A stretch of 64,000 nt of DNA from Ceratothoa steindachneri (lineage: Eukaryota > Arthropoda > Malacostraca > Isopoda > Cymothoidae). The stretch lies in the NCBI GenBank assembly GCA_963969495.1, contig OZ018327.1, positions 36,895,282 through 36,959,281 of the forward strand. Direction: 5' to 3'. This document shows, piece after piece, positions 32,140 to 44,640 of the stretch. The stretch's first letter is position 1. Each line of letters begins with the position of its first letter. A program made the translations under genes and the position numbers. The notes beneath the pieces are model-generated. The model was not told the DNA's origin. It did no database searches and was given only the letters and a program-made list of their open reading frames with translations.

Positions 32140-32273
32140 TGGGAGTAAAGGTTTATAACGGCACCAGTTTATAGGGGTGACCAGTATATGGTGAAGTTGA
32201 ATTAAGTATCTGACTCCAAAGATTAATTCTTCACAGTGTTCGTATTTTGGCTGGGCCTACCAAAGGTTTAGGG
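32140..32273 (-). repeat. Interrupted solo LTR, piece 1
   Basis: tgggagtaaaggtttataac matches the left end of the intact LTR at 59359. It aligns through 'accagtttataggggtgacc' and 'aaaggtttaggg'. The LTR is cut at 32273 by hAT-A. Strand is given from the gag gene beside the intact copy. Confidence 0.8.
32266..32273. repeat. Left 8-bp target duplication of hAT-A
   Basis: gtttaggg, repeated exactly at 36536-36543. The intact LTR paralogue has it once (near 59486), which confirms the empty site. Confidence 0.9.
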
Positions 32274-32363
32274 CAGGGGCAGGCAACCTTTTCAGAGTGA
32301 TGGCCAGATGAGATTTTGGGAGCAGGCCACGGGCCGGAATGACAAACAAAATCCCCCAAGTGA

Positions 32364-32365
<2 letters not shown>

Positions 32366-32429
<64 letters not shown>
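32366..32429. repeat. (TA)n microsatellite at the 3' end of PLE-1
   Basis: About 64 bp of TA directly beyond the Penelope-like 3' UTR. The mirror copy has (TA)n at 34975-35044. Confidence 0.95.
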
Positions 32430-32433
<4 letters not shown>

Positions 32434-32639
32434 AAAATTAATGCAATATCGCCAGAAAAGATGAGGAATTAAACCACATTCTCCGAAGACAATTTAATTC
32501 AGAACAGTTTCGGTGTATCTCACACCCTTTTTCAACTGACACTGGATAGAAAATATTAGAAAAGTGCTTGCATACATAACACGGGGTCAGGTCGTGAAAG
32601 ATCCCCTTTTTTTCCCCCAATCCCCTACTTGTGGCTAAT

Positions 32640-34450
32640 CAGGGGGGGGGGGGGTTAGGCCTAAACATATTGAAGGGCTGACATTTCACTATTTTGTTTA
32701 TTTGCTTTCGTATTACAGGATTAAAAGAAAATTGACCCCCAGATAGATTTAAATTGGGAACTGACGATATCAAGCTCGATTCTACGATTCTTCTCTTAAC
32801 ATTGTTAGCCGATTTAAATACCATTTTACTTCCATTGAAATCGATCGAATGATTTAAGTCTCTAACATGGCAAAATATTCCACTGCTTTGGCTGCCCACT
32901 CTAATATCTCTTTTGTGTTCGTACAATCTCTTGTCTAGATTTCTCCCCGTTTCCCCTATATAAACTTTATGGCAATCGTTGCATGGTATTGCATATACTC
33001 CTATGTTAATATGTTCTTTGGGTTTGCTGGCAATCATCAATTGGTTTAAGGAATTATTATATTTAAAGGCTAGATTAATACCCGCTTTTCCAAATATGTC
33101 CTTTAAACTATTTAATTTATTATTAAATGGCAATGTTATACATTTGTTGAAGTCATTAGTGCGGGAAGGCTTATTACCATAGAATGTTTTCCTAGCTGCA
33201 AAATGGGCAGACGATATGAACCAATCGGGGTAATACAAATTAGAAAAAATGGTCCTGATAATGACAATTTCCTCATCTAAATAGGAAGGATGACATATTT
33301 TATATGCTCTAAGGAAAAGGTTAGAAATTACCGATTTTTTAACTGTATTATCGTGAAAAGAAAAATAATGTATATAGGCATTCGAGTGGGTTGGTTTCCT
33401 ATAAACGTCAAGTTTTAATTCATGGTGATCTTTATTAATGAGGACATCTAAAAAGGGTAATCCATTATCATATTCCCATTCATATTTTTTGATGGAGACA
33501 TGCAAATTATTCAAATTATTAAAAAAAGTTATCAAAATCATGGCCATTAGGCCATACAGAAAATACCTCGTCAATGGGCAGATGATATGAACCAATCGGG
33601 GTAATACAAATTAGAAAAAATGGTCCTGATAATGACAATTTTCTCATCTAAATAGGAAGGATGACATATTTTATATGCTCTAAGGAAAAGATTAGAAATT
33701 ACCGATTTTTTAACTGTATTATCGTGAAAAGAAAAATAATGTATATAGGCATTCGAGTGGGTTGGTTTCCTATAAACGTCAAGTTTTAATTCATGGTGAT
33801 CTTTATTAATGAGGACATCTAAAAAGGGTAATCCATTATCATAGTCCCATTCATATTTAAATTTGATGGAGACATGCAAATTATTCAAATTATTAAAAAA
33901 GTTATCAAAATCATGGCCATTAGGCCATACAGAAAATACATCGTCAATGTACCTTAACCATATAAAGTTAGGGGGAGAAATTGTGGGAAGGAGTTCGGTC
34001 TCAAAATATTCCATGAACAGACATGCCAATATCGGAGATAAACTATTTCCCATGCTAAGGCTAAATATTTGGCTATAAAACTCATTATTTACTCGAAACA
34101 CATTGTCAGGAAGACATAATTCAACTAAATCGATAAATTTACTCATAGAAATGAGAAGATCCAAATTAAGTCTAGGCATGATTTCCCGCAGAAGGCCCAT
34201 GGTTTGGTCAACCGGAACTTTGGTAAACAAAGAGTTCACATCAACGCTCACAAGTTTTCCATCCGGTAATTGCAGGTGGTTGAGGCGGTCAACGAAATCT
34301 TGAGTGTTCATAATGTGTGCAGATGAGATTCTTCCAACTGCTGGAGATAAATGCTTGGCGAGCAATTTGGATAGCTTATAAGTGGGAGAATTAATATTGG
34401 AAATGATCGGGCGTAAGGGACATCCCGCTTTGTGGGTCTTTGGGAGCCCA
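32640..34450 (-). pseudogene. PLE-1: Penelope-like reverse transcriptase plus GIY-YIG nuclease
   Basis: On the minus strand, 34455-33571 encodes M-Y-G-L-P-K-T-H-K, R-P-I-I-S, S-V-D-V-N-S-L-F-T (catalytic block), S-M-G-N-S-L-S-P and the box Y-I-D-D-V-F. 33595-32639 encodes the end of RT again, a linker and a GIY-YIG domain (G-V-Y-A-I-P-C...C-H-K-V-Y-I-G-E-T-G-R, about 33005-32945) with E-H-K-R-D. This RT/GIY-YIG order defines EN-bearing Penelope-like elements. A 371-bp piece of RT is tandemly duplicated, which breaks the frame at 33575. The N-terminus is missing: the copy is cut at about 34450, where PLE-2 begins in the opposite orientation. Confidence 0.9.
33205..33948 (-). repeat. 371-bp tandem duplication in PLE-1 RT
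   Basis: 33205-33575 and 33576-33948 are near-identical (single-base changes and a few-base gap). Both encode the region from the Y-I-D-D block's end to S-S-A-H. The duplication is recent, given the near identity. Confidence 0.9.
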
Positions 34451-34971
34451 TACATATAGGGATTGCCATAAAGTTTATATAGGGGAAACGGGGAGAAATC
34501 TATACAAGAGATTGTACGAACACAAAAGAGATATTAGAGTGGGCAGCCAAAGCAGTGGAATACTTTGCCATGTTAGAGACAAGAATCATACGATCGATTT
34601 CAATGGAAGTAAAATCGTATTTAAATCGGCTAATTATGTTAAGAGAAGAATCGTAGAATCGAGCTTGATATCGTCAGTTCCTAATTTAAATCTATCTGAG
34701 GGTCAATTTTCTTTTAATCCTGTAATACGAAAGCAAATAAACAAAAGAGTGAAATGTCAGCCCTTCAATATGTTTAGGCCTAACCCTCCCCCCCTTGATT
34801 AGCCACAAGTAGGGGATTATGGGAAAAAGAGGGGATCTTTCACGACCTGACCCCCTGTTATGTATGTAAGCACTTTTCTAATATTTTCTATCCAGTGTCA
34901 GTTGAAAAAGGGTGTGAGATTTACCGAAACTGTTCTGAATTAAATTGTCTTCGGAGAATGTGGTTTAATTC

Positions 34972-34975
<4 letters not shown>
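34450..34975 (+). pseudogene. PLE-2: 5'-truncated Penelope-like GIY-YIG end
   Basis: A 110-codon frame starting C-H-K-V-Y-I-G-E-T-G-R, with E-H-K-R-D, C-H-V-R-D and the same C-terminus as PLE-1, to a stop at 34800. 34801-34975 is the 3' UTR, inverted relative to 32430-32640. Together PLE-1 and PLE-2 are head to head. It lacks the RT and the first part of GIY-YIG. Confidence 0.9.

Positions 34976-35044
<69 letters not shown>
34975..35044. repeat. (TA)n microsatellite at the 3' end of PLE-2
   Basis: About 70 bp of TA directly after the PLE-2 3' UTR. Confidence 0.95.
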
Positions 35045-35047
<3 letters not shown>

Positions 35048-35063
35048 CTAGAATACATTATAT

Positions 35064-35960
35064 TATAGCAATGCCTCTGGGCATTTCTATAATAATAACC
35101 TCCTGGGAAACTTATATATATATATCAGCATTTATTATTTATCAAACTCAATTCTTTTGTCATTTGAATAATTCATGCAATCCTTTAACTTTGTTATTTT
35201 AATCATTCATTTATTTTACTCTAACTTTGTCAATTTAATCTCCCAAATTAATTTACTTCAACTTTTGTAAATCAAATCATTTATGTTAAACTTAATAATT
35301 AATTAATTCATTTATTTTCTGGTCAATTCAATTAACGTATACTGTACGGTTCCAAACAACATTTCTTAAATTTCACGCACGCACAAACAAACACACGTTC
35401 CCAGCTCGACCAAATGAGCACGCTCTCCTGCCCACTCCACTCGCTGCTCTCTTCATATAAAGGTCGGTAACCATTCCTTCTACAATTATTCATTTACTTA
35501 GTTAATTCCATTTTTTTTTGTACAATTCTTTGCAAACGACAATATGAGAGTAAGTCCTAATTATAATGCTTCTCATTGCAGCCCCCAATCCACAGTTCAT
35601 TATAGATACTTTAAAATACTCTAAATTACGACACTATATTACTTACAACTCAATATTATTTACTATATCAAAGATGCTCTATATTACTATATTACTATTT
35701 ACTCTATTATTCACTCTATATTGTTTCACCATTTTATTCACCATATTTACTTCGTTGATTTTATGAATATATTTATATTTGTGTAATTGTTTTTCTTAAA
35801 GCCCAAGTGATTATTCCAAAATTTACTTCACTGTCGCATTAGGCCTAAAGCTTACGACAGACATCTTCGATCAAACAAAATTTATGGTCATGGTTTTTGA
35901 AACTCTATCTAGGCTGATTTATTAACCGAAGATAAATCACATTCCCATTAATAACCATAC
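35064..35960. repeat. ~1-kb inverted-repeat element, copy 1 (left end only)
   Basis: Starts tatagcaatgcctctgggca. The interior matches 61548-62480 along most of its length, including 'cacgttcccagctcgac', 'aaaggtcggtaa', 'cttctcattgcagcccc' and 'tcattattccaaaatttat' type blocks. The expected right terminus is missing; hAT-A coding sequence follows. No coding frame of note. Confidence 0.7.
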
Positions 35961-36290
35961 ACTATAGTATAATAATTTTATTGAAAAACATACAAATAAG
36001 TGAGACGGCTGGTGCTGCTTGCCATGCAGAAGTGTATCAATGTCCGGCTCGGTGGATGAGGTAGACAACAGAAGAATGTTATTGAGGTGGCGGTCCGAGA
36101 GTTGGGAGCGAAGATACTCGTAAGACTTCGTGTACTTTATTTTGGATGATAGCTGTTCGCAACAGTAGGTGCTGCCAAACATGGCCACCATACGTTTAAC
36201 ATTCGCACTGTATTTTGGAAAATTGCTAGAAGTAAGGACGAAGTCGCGGAAAAGGGATTCATCGCAGCGGAAAAGGTAATAGGCATTTAT
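35937..36290 (-). pseudogene. hAT-A transposase, C-terminal dimerisation region
   Basis: Minus strand: F-R-C-D-E-S-L-F-R-D-F, then M-V-A-M-F-G-S-T-Y-C-C-E-Q and L-S-D-R-H-L-N-N-I-L, then E-P-D-I-D-T-L, ending Q-P-S-H. This is the C-terminal block of the SPIN/GTF2IRD2-like hAT transposases (F-G-S-x-Y-x-C-E-Q; L-T-D-x-H-L). The rest of the transposase is absent. Sequence beyond 35960 belongs to the inverted-repeat element. Confidence 0.75.
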
Positions 36291-36535
36291 TGTTTAGAAT
36301 TACCTCCTCTACCACTTTGTCTCTATGAAACTTTTCGTGTCTGTGAGAGAAATGCATTTTGGTCCCATTTTTTACTCATTTTCACTGCCAGACGTAAGAC
36401 TTATTCCCCTCTCCCTCTACTGAGACAGATACTATTTGGCAGATGGGGGTCACGTACCGGCTTGCAATATAAATGCCGAGCAAGGTAGCGGGCCGGATGT
36501 TAGGCCTTCACGGGCTGGAGGTTTTCCCGTTCCTG

Positions 36536-37099
<564 letters not shown>

Positions 37100-37100
<1 letters not shown>

Positions 37101-37216
37101 AGCAGCTGACATCTTTGCAAGTTCCTACAAAGTGCGTAAAGAGGCAATTGGCAATTTCCTCTCTAAGAAAATTACGCATCTCACCCCCAAGTCCATTTTT
37201 GTACGACCTTTGATAT

Positions 37217-37307
<91 letters not shown>

Positions 37308-37615
37308 AGGCAATGGCTTCGACACTCTCCCCTACGGAAGGAGCTTGCGCTTCGCTACTAAGATTAAAATTTAAAATCTAAAAAAAACAGCCATGGTTAA
37401 ATTTGTATACATTTTCTAAACTTCGCCAATTATAATATATACTAACAAAAAATTCCCTTTCTTAAAATATAGAGTTAGTGATGATGAAGAAATAACTTTG
37501 ATAAAAAAACATAAGTCATAACCAAACTAAGATGAAATTATTATTCAAATACTCAAAAAATCCCCTTCTTAAATTATAGAGTTAGATAATAATAATAATA
37601 ATAATTCTATATATG

Positions 37616-37680
<65 letters not shown>

Positions 37681-37837
37681 GGATCTATTGAAGTCCACAG
37701 CTGTCGCAGCGTTATTAATTTTAACTTGTATTTTATTAATATTTCTTACAAGTTATTAAGAAAATACAAGTTAAAATTAATAACGCTGTCACAGCTGTGG
37801 ACTTCAATAGGACCTGCATACAGCATGGCCTTCTACC

Positions 37838-37912
<75 letters not shown>

Positions 37913-38190
37913 TCATTAAAATGCAGATTATATTCATTGGGCATAATATCTAATTAAATAACCGTATTATCCAATTCAAAAATTAAGCCGTATTCCCTTG
38001 TTATTTGTTAGTTCACTAATTCTTGTTAAATTTATGCGTCAGTACTTTTGAAACCTTCCCGGCTGAATTAGTTACCCTCTCTCACGTTTTCTCATTCAAC
38101 GCAGTTTTATCTTTATATTCATATAGCAAGGTTTAATGGCTGCTATCTAGGCAAGTTTGTCATTAAACCAATCATCTCATACGCTATAGT
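37100..38190 (+). repeat. Gypsy 5' LTR (carries three TA arrays and a hairpin MITE)
   Basis: 'atctttgcaag...cctacaaag', 'gtaaagaggca' and 'catttttgtacga' (37108-37210) and 'ttattcattgggcataatat' to 'tcattaaaccaatcatc' (37925-38190) match the 3' LTR. Between them are (TA)n tracts at 37219-37304, 37618-37676 and 37845-37908. Exact ends are uncertain. Confidence 0.75.
37677..37818. mobile_element. Hairpin MITE in a (TA)n tract
   Basis: Arms 37677-37734 and 37761-37818 are inverted copies (54 of 58 bases), loop 26 nt, both outer ends in TA repeats. The outermost bases are tgcagg/cctgca. Absent from the 3' LTR. Fits a TA-targeting miniature element; could also be a fold-back. Confidence 0.65.
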
Positions 38191-38324
38191 TAGTGCCCTA
38201 AACCTCTTTTATTTTGACTGTAAGTTTGTTTTCTTCTTACTTCCACCTCCTCCATTTTTTTTTCTTACATATCCCTTAACCACGAATAGTCAAGCCACGA
38301 CGTTTACCTCAACTGCCTCGACCA

Positions 38325-39460
38325 GTGACCACGCTAGCGAGCCAGGCCTCCTCAACTTTGACGACAACATATGCGTCACCCGTGGCAATTTGTCATTCTG
38401 CAGCTATATACCAGGATGTTAGCGCCCGGGGCACTAACCCCAGTTTAATCAATCTTTCCGCTTTCGATGCGACTGATCCGATCACGTGGTTCGAATTATG
38501 CGAGGTTTTAATGGCACATCAAACCATAACCGATCAAGAGCGCATAATATGCATCACGCAAAAAAATCCCAATAAGTATCTTTACTTTGTTTCGGGGAAT
38601 TTTGTTGGAAAGTAGGAGAAATGGTGCATGGGGAGGGGGGGGGGAGTTGAGGCAAACTTCAAGGTTGGATTTGTGAGATCCCAGGATGAAGTCTTAAGGA
38701 AACTACTAAATACTCAACAAATGGGTGATAAGCGTCCCACGCGGTTCCTTGAGCATCTCAAAGAATTAATCAGGGCGAAGGGCGCGCAGTCATAACTTTT
38801 CGACTCGCTCCTAACGGAGATTTTCATTCGTGGGATCCCTGACCACATTAAGCCCCTCATCATGATTGATGAGCACAAGATATAATATATCTCAATCCTT
38901 ACGTAAACTGGGGGACTGACCCACAATGTCCCATTCCTCCCTCTAATCCATCTATTTCGCAGGTTCGGTTACCAACGACGCTTTCTGGCCACAGGCCGGA
39001 CCCGTGTAACTCCTCCTTTTCACATTCATCACTGGACTTTGCTGCCGCTTCGGAGAGGATCGAAGGAGAGCGGCAAAAACCAAAACTCTAATGTTGGTCC
39101 GAGCGACTGCACAGTCACAAGGGTGGACGGAGCGACAGGCGTCGTTCGTCCTCTCGAATACGAAACCAACGAGGGCATTCCAACACAAGAGGTGAGGCAC
39201 AGCATTTCCCTGCTCATTCTTTCGCTTATCCCCCTACTCCTAAATCCTCTCACTCTCAAGCTAGGAGTCTATGCTGGTACCATGAAAAATATGGTAGCGA
39301 AGCTGTACACTATACATAGCTTTGCCAATACTACGTATCATCCTATTCTCATTCTCAATCAAATGCTCGCTCTACACAAATTAGTCCTTCTAATCATAAT
39401 GTTACTTTCATTCAACCAACTAATTGGTGCTGGTGACACAACAAATATGGTGCACAAGCC
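38325..39460 (+). pseudogene. Gypsy gag
   Basis: 38325-38615 contains L-S-A-F-D-A-T-D-P-I-T-W-F-E-L-C-E-V, a Gypsy gag core motif. After a shift the gag continues (38690-38884) with Q-Q-M-G-D-K-R-P-T-R-F-L-E-H-L and T-E-I-F-I-R-G-I-P-D-H-I. Near 39263 it shows C-W-Y-H-E-K-Y-G, an atypical C-x-Y-H zinc motif found in gag of some invertebrate Gypsy lineages. Multiple shifts and stops. Would form the virus-like particle in an intact element. Confidence 0.75.
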
Positions 39461-39599
39461 CTAAGATGTATATTTACAACCAGTACATCTTCAATCTAAC
39501 GTTATTCCACTAATTTCACCTCAACGATCTATTCACTCCCTTCAAACTAATGCTGCAACTCACTCTTCTTCTAATTCAAATTCTTCGACTAATTTAAAC

Positions 39600-40345
39600 T
39601 GAGAATGCAAATGATCAATGGGTCTATCACCTCTGCCGTTCCTTCATCTCAGGTCGATCCACCATTTTGCATTTATGACCCACTCTCTGGTTTCTCATAT
39701 TTAGTTGACACTGGTGCTCAATGAGTGTTATTCCAGCGTCTCTGGACGATAAAGCTTGTTTCTCCTCTGATCTTGCCCTTAAAGCCGCCAATTCCTCTGA
39801 TATAAGGACTTATGGAAGGCGCATCCTTCAGTGGGCTCTCGGCCCCCGTAGAGTTTTTCGATGGATCTTTATTGTTGCCGATGTCGACGTTCCTATTCTG
39901 GGTCTCAAATTTATCTGTGCCCACGACCTTTTGGTCGACTCTCGTAACCGCAAACTTACCGATCGCACTACAATGCTCACAGTTTCGGGTTCATTTTTCC
40001 CGTCGGAGAGTTCTCGTCTCTCTATCCAGTTTCCTTCAGCCAATCCACAGTTTCAGCGCCTGCTACAGGAATTTCCTGCAATTAGCATACCATCATCTAA
40101 AGACAGACCTATTAAACACAATGTGGTTTACCGGATAGAGACCACTGGAGAGCCTTTATTCTCCTGCTCCCGTCGATTAGCCCCAGGTGAACTCGCCTTA
40201 ATGAAGCAAGAGTTCACCTTCATGGTGGAAGCTGACATAGCTAGCCCCTCTACTTCTCCTTGGGCCTCTCCGCTTGATATTGTACTCAAATCTACTCCCG
40301 GTGAGTACAGGGACATAGGTGATTACAGGCGGCTCAATGCCTGTA
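39600..40345 (+). pseudogene. Gypsy protease and start of reverse transcriptase
   Basis: Protease block Y-L-V-D-T-G-A-Q at about 39700, then a shift to the 39721 frame (S-V-I-P-A) and I-L-G-L-K-F downstream. RT start: M-K-Q-E-F, P-S-T-S-P-W-A-S-P-L (about 40243) and [13 protein letters not shown] (about 40310-40345). The frame is then interrupted by the 4.8-kb insertion and continues at about 45106 with I-P-D-R-Y-P. Confidence 0.8.
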
Positions 40346-40377
40346 TGTCGAGGAATAGGAATATGTCGAGGAATATC

Positions 40378-40518
<141 letters not shown>

Positions 40519-40692
40519 AGTAGTCGTACTACTCCTTATACTTCGTTCGGCCCGTGTCCTGAATGGGTTTATTGACTCAGAGTGCTTAGAGGTTGGCTAC
40601 GGAGAGATTGGAATGAACTTTGCCAGCAAGCGACCCAAAGGAAGTTAGATACACAACAATATAAAAATAAAGTTTTAATGAACACTAAACAA

Positions 40693-40694
<2 letters not shown>

Positions 40695-40768
<74 letters not shown>
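40695..40768. repeat. (TA)n microsatellite
   Basis: 74 bp of TA just outside the CR1-D 3' UTR, possibly its 3' tail. Confidence 0.95.
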
Positions 40769-40771
<3 letters not shown>

Positions 40772-41099
40772 AATAAGGTGCTTTGAGAGATAAATCAATA
40801 AGTGAATCTCGGATATCTCACTTGACTTGAAAATTACGAGTACTATTCACCATACAAATCCCTATACACTTGTAATGCTGGTAAGCTTCGAAGTGAAATC
40901 GGGAAATGTGAAAGGGATGGGTTGGAACCTGATGTTCGGGTGGCGCTGGTGAGTGAAGGTGGTGAGAGAAGGGGTAACAAAAACAAAGGGTAACAACAGG
41001 GAAAGAAGGTACCCTAGGAGACCTTACGGTCCATTCAAGGAGGGTACCTTTGGACTAGCAATCGAGCGGGCACATGACTGCTCAATTGTTTTGCGTCCC

Positions 41100-43930
41100 T
41101 CAACGGCCACCTTTCAAGACCTTGTCTAGTCTTGATTTAAACTGGTCAACGGATTCACTGTTGACAACTTCCACTGGAAGTGCGTTCCACTTACCGCAGA
41201 TACTGTAGGTGAAAAAATTTCCACACAGATTGCGGTTGTAACGCTTCAGTTCAAGTTTGAAGCCGTGATTGCGCGTTCTGTTCTCACTCAGTATGAAAAT
41301 ATTCCGGTAGTCAACATTGTCGAACCCTCGAAGTATTTTGAAGACTTCGATGAGCTGACCACGCAGTCTACGGGTTTCCAGCGATAACAGATCTAATTCC
41401 CTTAGTCTATCCTCATAACTTTTATGTCGGATAGAGGGAATCAGCTTGGTTGCCCTGGCTTGTACGCGTTCCAATCTCGCGATGTCCTTTCGCAATGAAG
41501 GACTCCAAAATTGTACGGCATACTCCAGGTGCGGTCGGACAAGTGAGTTGTACAGGCAGAGTACAATCTCCTGGTTCCAATAACCAAACTGGTGCTTAAT
41601 ATAGCCTAGCATCCTTTGGGCCTTTTTCTCCGCCTCAATGCACTGTTTCGAGAACTTGAGGTCACTAGTGATTGTTACACCCAGGTCCTTCTCAGTGTCG
41701 GTGGATTCAATAGCAGTGCTTTAAGGATATACTGAGAATGGGGGTTTCTGTGGCCAATATGCATCACTTTGCATTTCCCCACGTTAAAAGGCATTTGTTA
41801 CGTGTCCGACCACTCCCCAATCTTCCCAAGATCTTCCTGCAGGCGGGCAGTATTTCCATCCTTTGCAACGTTCATACCAAGCTTGGTATCGTCGGCAAAT
41901 TTGGAAATCTTCGCAACCATGTCACCGTCCATGTCGTTGACGTAGATGATGAATAGTAGTGGTCCCAGGACAGAACCTTGAGGCACCCCGCTAGTAACGG
42001 GCACCCACTCAGAAGACTGTCCATTCACCACCACCCGTTGCCGTCTGCCACTTAGCCAGTTCTCGATCCAGCCGGCTACCTTTCCGTCTATGCCCAGCGC
42101 TCGCACTTTCCGGAGAAGGCGGCGGTGTGGTACCTTATCAAAGGCTTTCTCAAAGTCTAGGTAGACCACATCCACCGCCTTGTCCCGATCGTGCTCACTG
42201 AAAACGAAGTGGAAGAATTCTACAAGGTTCGTCAGGCATGACCGTTGCCTTCGGAAGCCGTGCTGGGAACTCCTCAGTAGCAGGTTTGACTCTAAATACG
42301 ACGTCACTTTGTCCACCATGATGCTTTCCATGAGTTTACCGACTATCGAAGTCAGACTGATAGGTCGGTAGTTCGACGGTTGGTTACGGTCTCCTTTCTT
42401 GAAGATAGGAGTCACCTCCGCCTGACGCCAGTCTCTAGGAACGCATTTGGTCGGGATTGACATGTTAAAGATAGCGCACAGATGTCGTGATACTTCATCG
42501 CACACTTCCTTCAACACTTTAGGTAGAAACCCGTCCGGTCCAGGGGACTTATTCGTCTTTAGGTCAGCGATCTTTTTCTATATTTCTCCTTCGGTGAAGT
42601 CCATTGTCTCCAGCTTTTCCCCCGAGTAGGAATCCGTCGGCTGGGAAATGGGCTACACTCTTCAGTAAACACTGAAGAGAAGTAGTCGTTGAGGAGGTTA
42701 GCATTTTCTGCATCTGAATGCTTTAATGTCCCCTCCTCATTCCTCAAAGGGCCAATCGTTCGACGGATTGGTTTACGGCTGTTCACATATCCAAAAAACT
42801 CCTGGGGATTCTCTTTACAGAGTCTCGCCACTCGGAGTTCCTCAGACCGCTTAGCCGCCCTTATGCTGGACTTCACTCTCCTGGCTCGCCTCCGGTATTC
42901 GTCAAAGTCACCCGAGATCTTCGATTGCCGGTACACATTTCTCTTCTCCCTAAGCAGTTGCCCGATTTCTCAATTAAACCACTTTGGTTGAACAGAGGAC
43001 CGACGGGTACATTTCAGAGGGATAAAACGCGATTGAAGACTCATGAATGTGGTTTTGAAACTGTTACAAGAGTCTTCAACAGCCTCGCACTCTTCTAGCC
43101 TCGCGTCAGTCAGTCCTGCGCGGAAACCTGCAAAGTCTGCTCTTCTCAAATCAAGTTTCCTTGATTTACTAGTTGCAGGCTCTGCCTTGGGGACTTTGAC
43201 TACAAATCTAATTAGTCGGTGGTCACTGCCACCGAGCTCTTCCCTGACAGAGAGGTCCTCAACGATGTCATCCTCAAAGGGGAAAAACAAGTCGAGGATA
43301 TTGTCTCCTCTCGTTGGCTCTCTCACCCATTGAGTCAGGAACTCGTTGTTCGTGAACTCCAGGAGTAGTGCGTTCTCGCCACAGGGTTCTCTGGTTTCCC
43401 AGTCACCTTGTGTGTTGAAATTACCTATGACGATACACACTCTGTCTTCGACAAGTTCTCCCAGTAGCTGGTACAGATCTCTGTCCTTTTCAACGAGTTG
43501 GGCAGGATGTCTATAAGGCACCAGGGTCCTGTATTTGGCAGGACCTATCTCTAGGTCAACACCTAGTAGTTCATGGTCGGATACGATGTTGCAATCCGTC
43601 GAGTTGAGAGTATCCTTGACATACAACATCACACCGCCACCCTCTCTGTCTGGTCTATCTTTCTGGAAGAGCTGGTAACCGGGAATCGTGAATTCACCTT
43701 CAAAATCTCGGCTTGGGGTTTTAATCCACGTCTCCGTTATGGCCACCATCTCAGGTTCCTCTGTTGCTACGAGGCCACGGAGCTCAAGAAACTTATTCCT
43801 GATTGACCTCGCGTTGAACAGAAGAACTTTTAGGCAGTCCCCTAGTCTAGGGCTCCCTACACTCTTCCGTTTCCCGGCTTCTTTTGTGTGGCAGTACCCC
43901 TCTTTGCCACATCTAAGAACGTCGTTCCAG
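41100..43930 (-). pseudogene. CR1-D ORF2 (endonuclease plus RT)
   Basis: Minus strand, starting near 43930 with L-L-F-N-A-R-S-I-R-N-K. Endonuclease: I-T-E-T-W-I-K, G-N-F-N (about 43435; the catalytic Asp of G-D-F-N is Asn) and G-S-D-H-R-L-I-R (about 43225). RT: F-R-P/Y-R-P-I-S-L-T-S (about 42365), Y-L-D-F-E-K-A-F-D-K-V-P-H (about 42165), G-V-P-Q-G-S-V-L-G-P (about 41985) and K-F-A-D-D-T-K-L (about 41905). Thumb and end at 41612-41100. Stops or shifts near 42965, 42560, 41800 and 41690. 3' UTR with paired 'ggtaccctaggagacctta' (41009 onward) to the left. Confidence 0.85.
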
Positions 43931-43989
43931 GAGTGACACGGGCATACTGTCTTATGTCCGCCTTCACCATGGGTCGTACGCTCCTCTTC

Positions 43990-44640
43990 GTCCGCTCTAC
44001 GACATCCTGGATTAAGTTACAGAGTACAGCCTTTCCCTTAATGAAAGGTGCACTCCGTCCCTTTGGTACCGGTCGTTTCGACCGTAAAAGGTGTGGTAAG
44101 GGTCCAGAAAGAAGACCCCTTCCGCCGTACAGAGTTTGGACAGGCGCTAGTTCAGGGTCACGTTCCTAGAGTGAGCTGTCCGGCTAGGATCTCTTCTTGG
44201 GAGCATCCCTACAACGACCCGTTTGCGAGTTCTCAATCCACAGTCGTCCACGGCTCCCATGACCGTGTTGAGAATTTTCTCGCTGGGGCCTACTTTGCCT
44301 CCTCGGAGGTAGAGGTCATTCCCACTCACCATCAGGGCAACGACTGAATTCTCGGAGATCTGAGATTTCTCAGCCTCTACCCTGATGTGGTGGTTTCCCC
44401 GTCTTGGCTGGCAGCATACCTCCACACTAGTGCGAAGGCGGGCAAAAAGGCGGTGACGGGAGCTTCTTGTTACAGAGGGCCCCACGCTCGTGAACTCCGA
44501 GTAATCTTTGGTGCCTCTGTAAGGCGGGGGAAGGGGGGCTAGGTGACCTATCTACGCGTAAGGTCACGGAGAAAAGCCGAGGTGTAGATTTCTCGCTTAG
44601 GGAACAAAAGTGAGGCTGTTTGTAGCTTCGGCTCTTACAC
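43990..44640 (-). pseudogene. CR1-D ORF1 C-terminal part (SGNH esterase-like)
   Basis: Minus strand 44485-44147 has V-A-L-M-V-S-G-N-D-L-Y and V-V-V-G-M-L-P-R, then after a shift R-D-G-V-H-L-S (about 44035), the Asp-x-x-His block. Same domain type as CR1-A/C ORF1. 44640-45105 to the right is GC-moderate, probably 5' UTR/ORF1 N-terminus, with no frame I can assign. Confidence 0.65.

Larger units (their letters stand above)
32274..36535 (-). mobile_element. hAT-A transposon inside the solo LTR
   Basis: Ends are caggggcaggcaacc and (reverse complement) caggaacgggaaaacc, imperfect terminal inverted repeats beginning CAGG as in many hATs, bounded by an exact 8-bp target duplication, the hAT hallmark. 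The right end encodes a transposase C-terminus on the minus strand. Most of the interior has been replaced by Penelope-like copies and a 0.9-kb inverted-repeat element. Confidence 0.85.
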
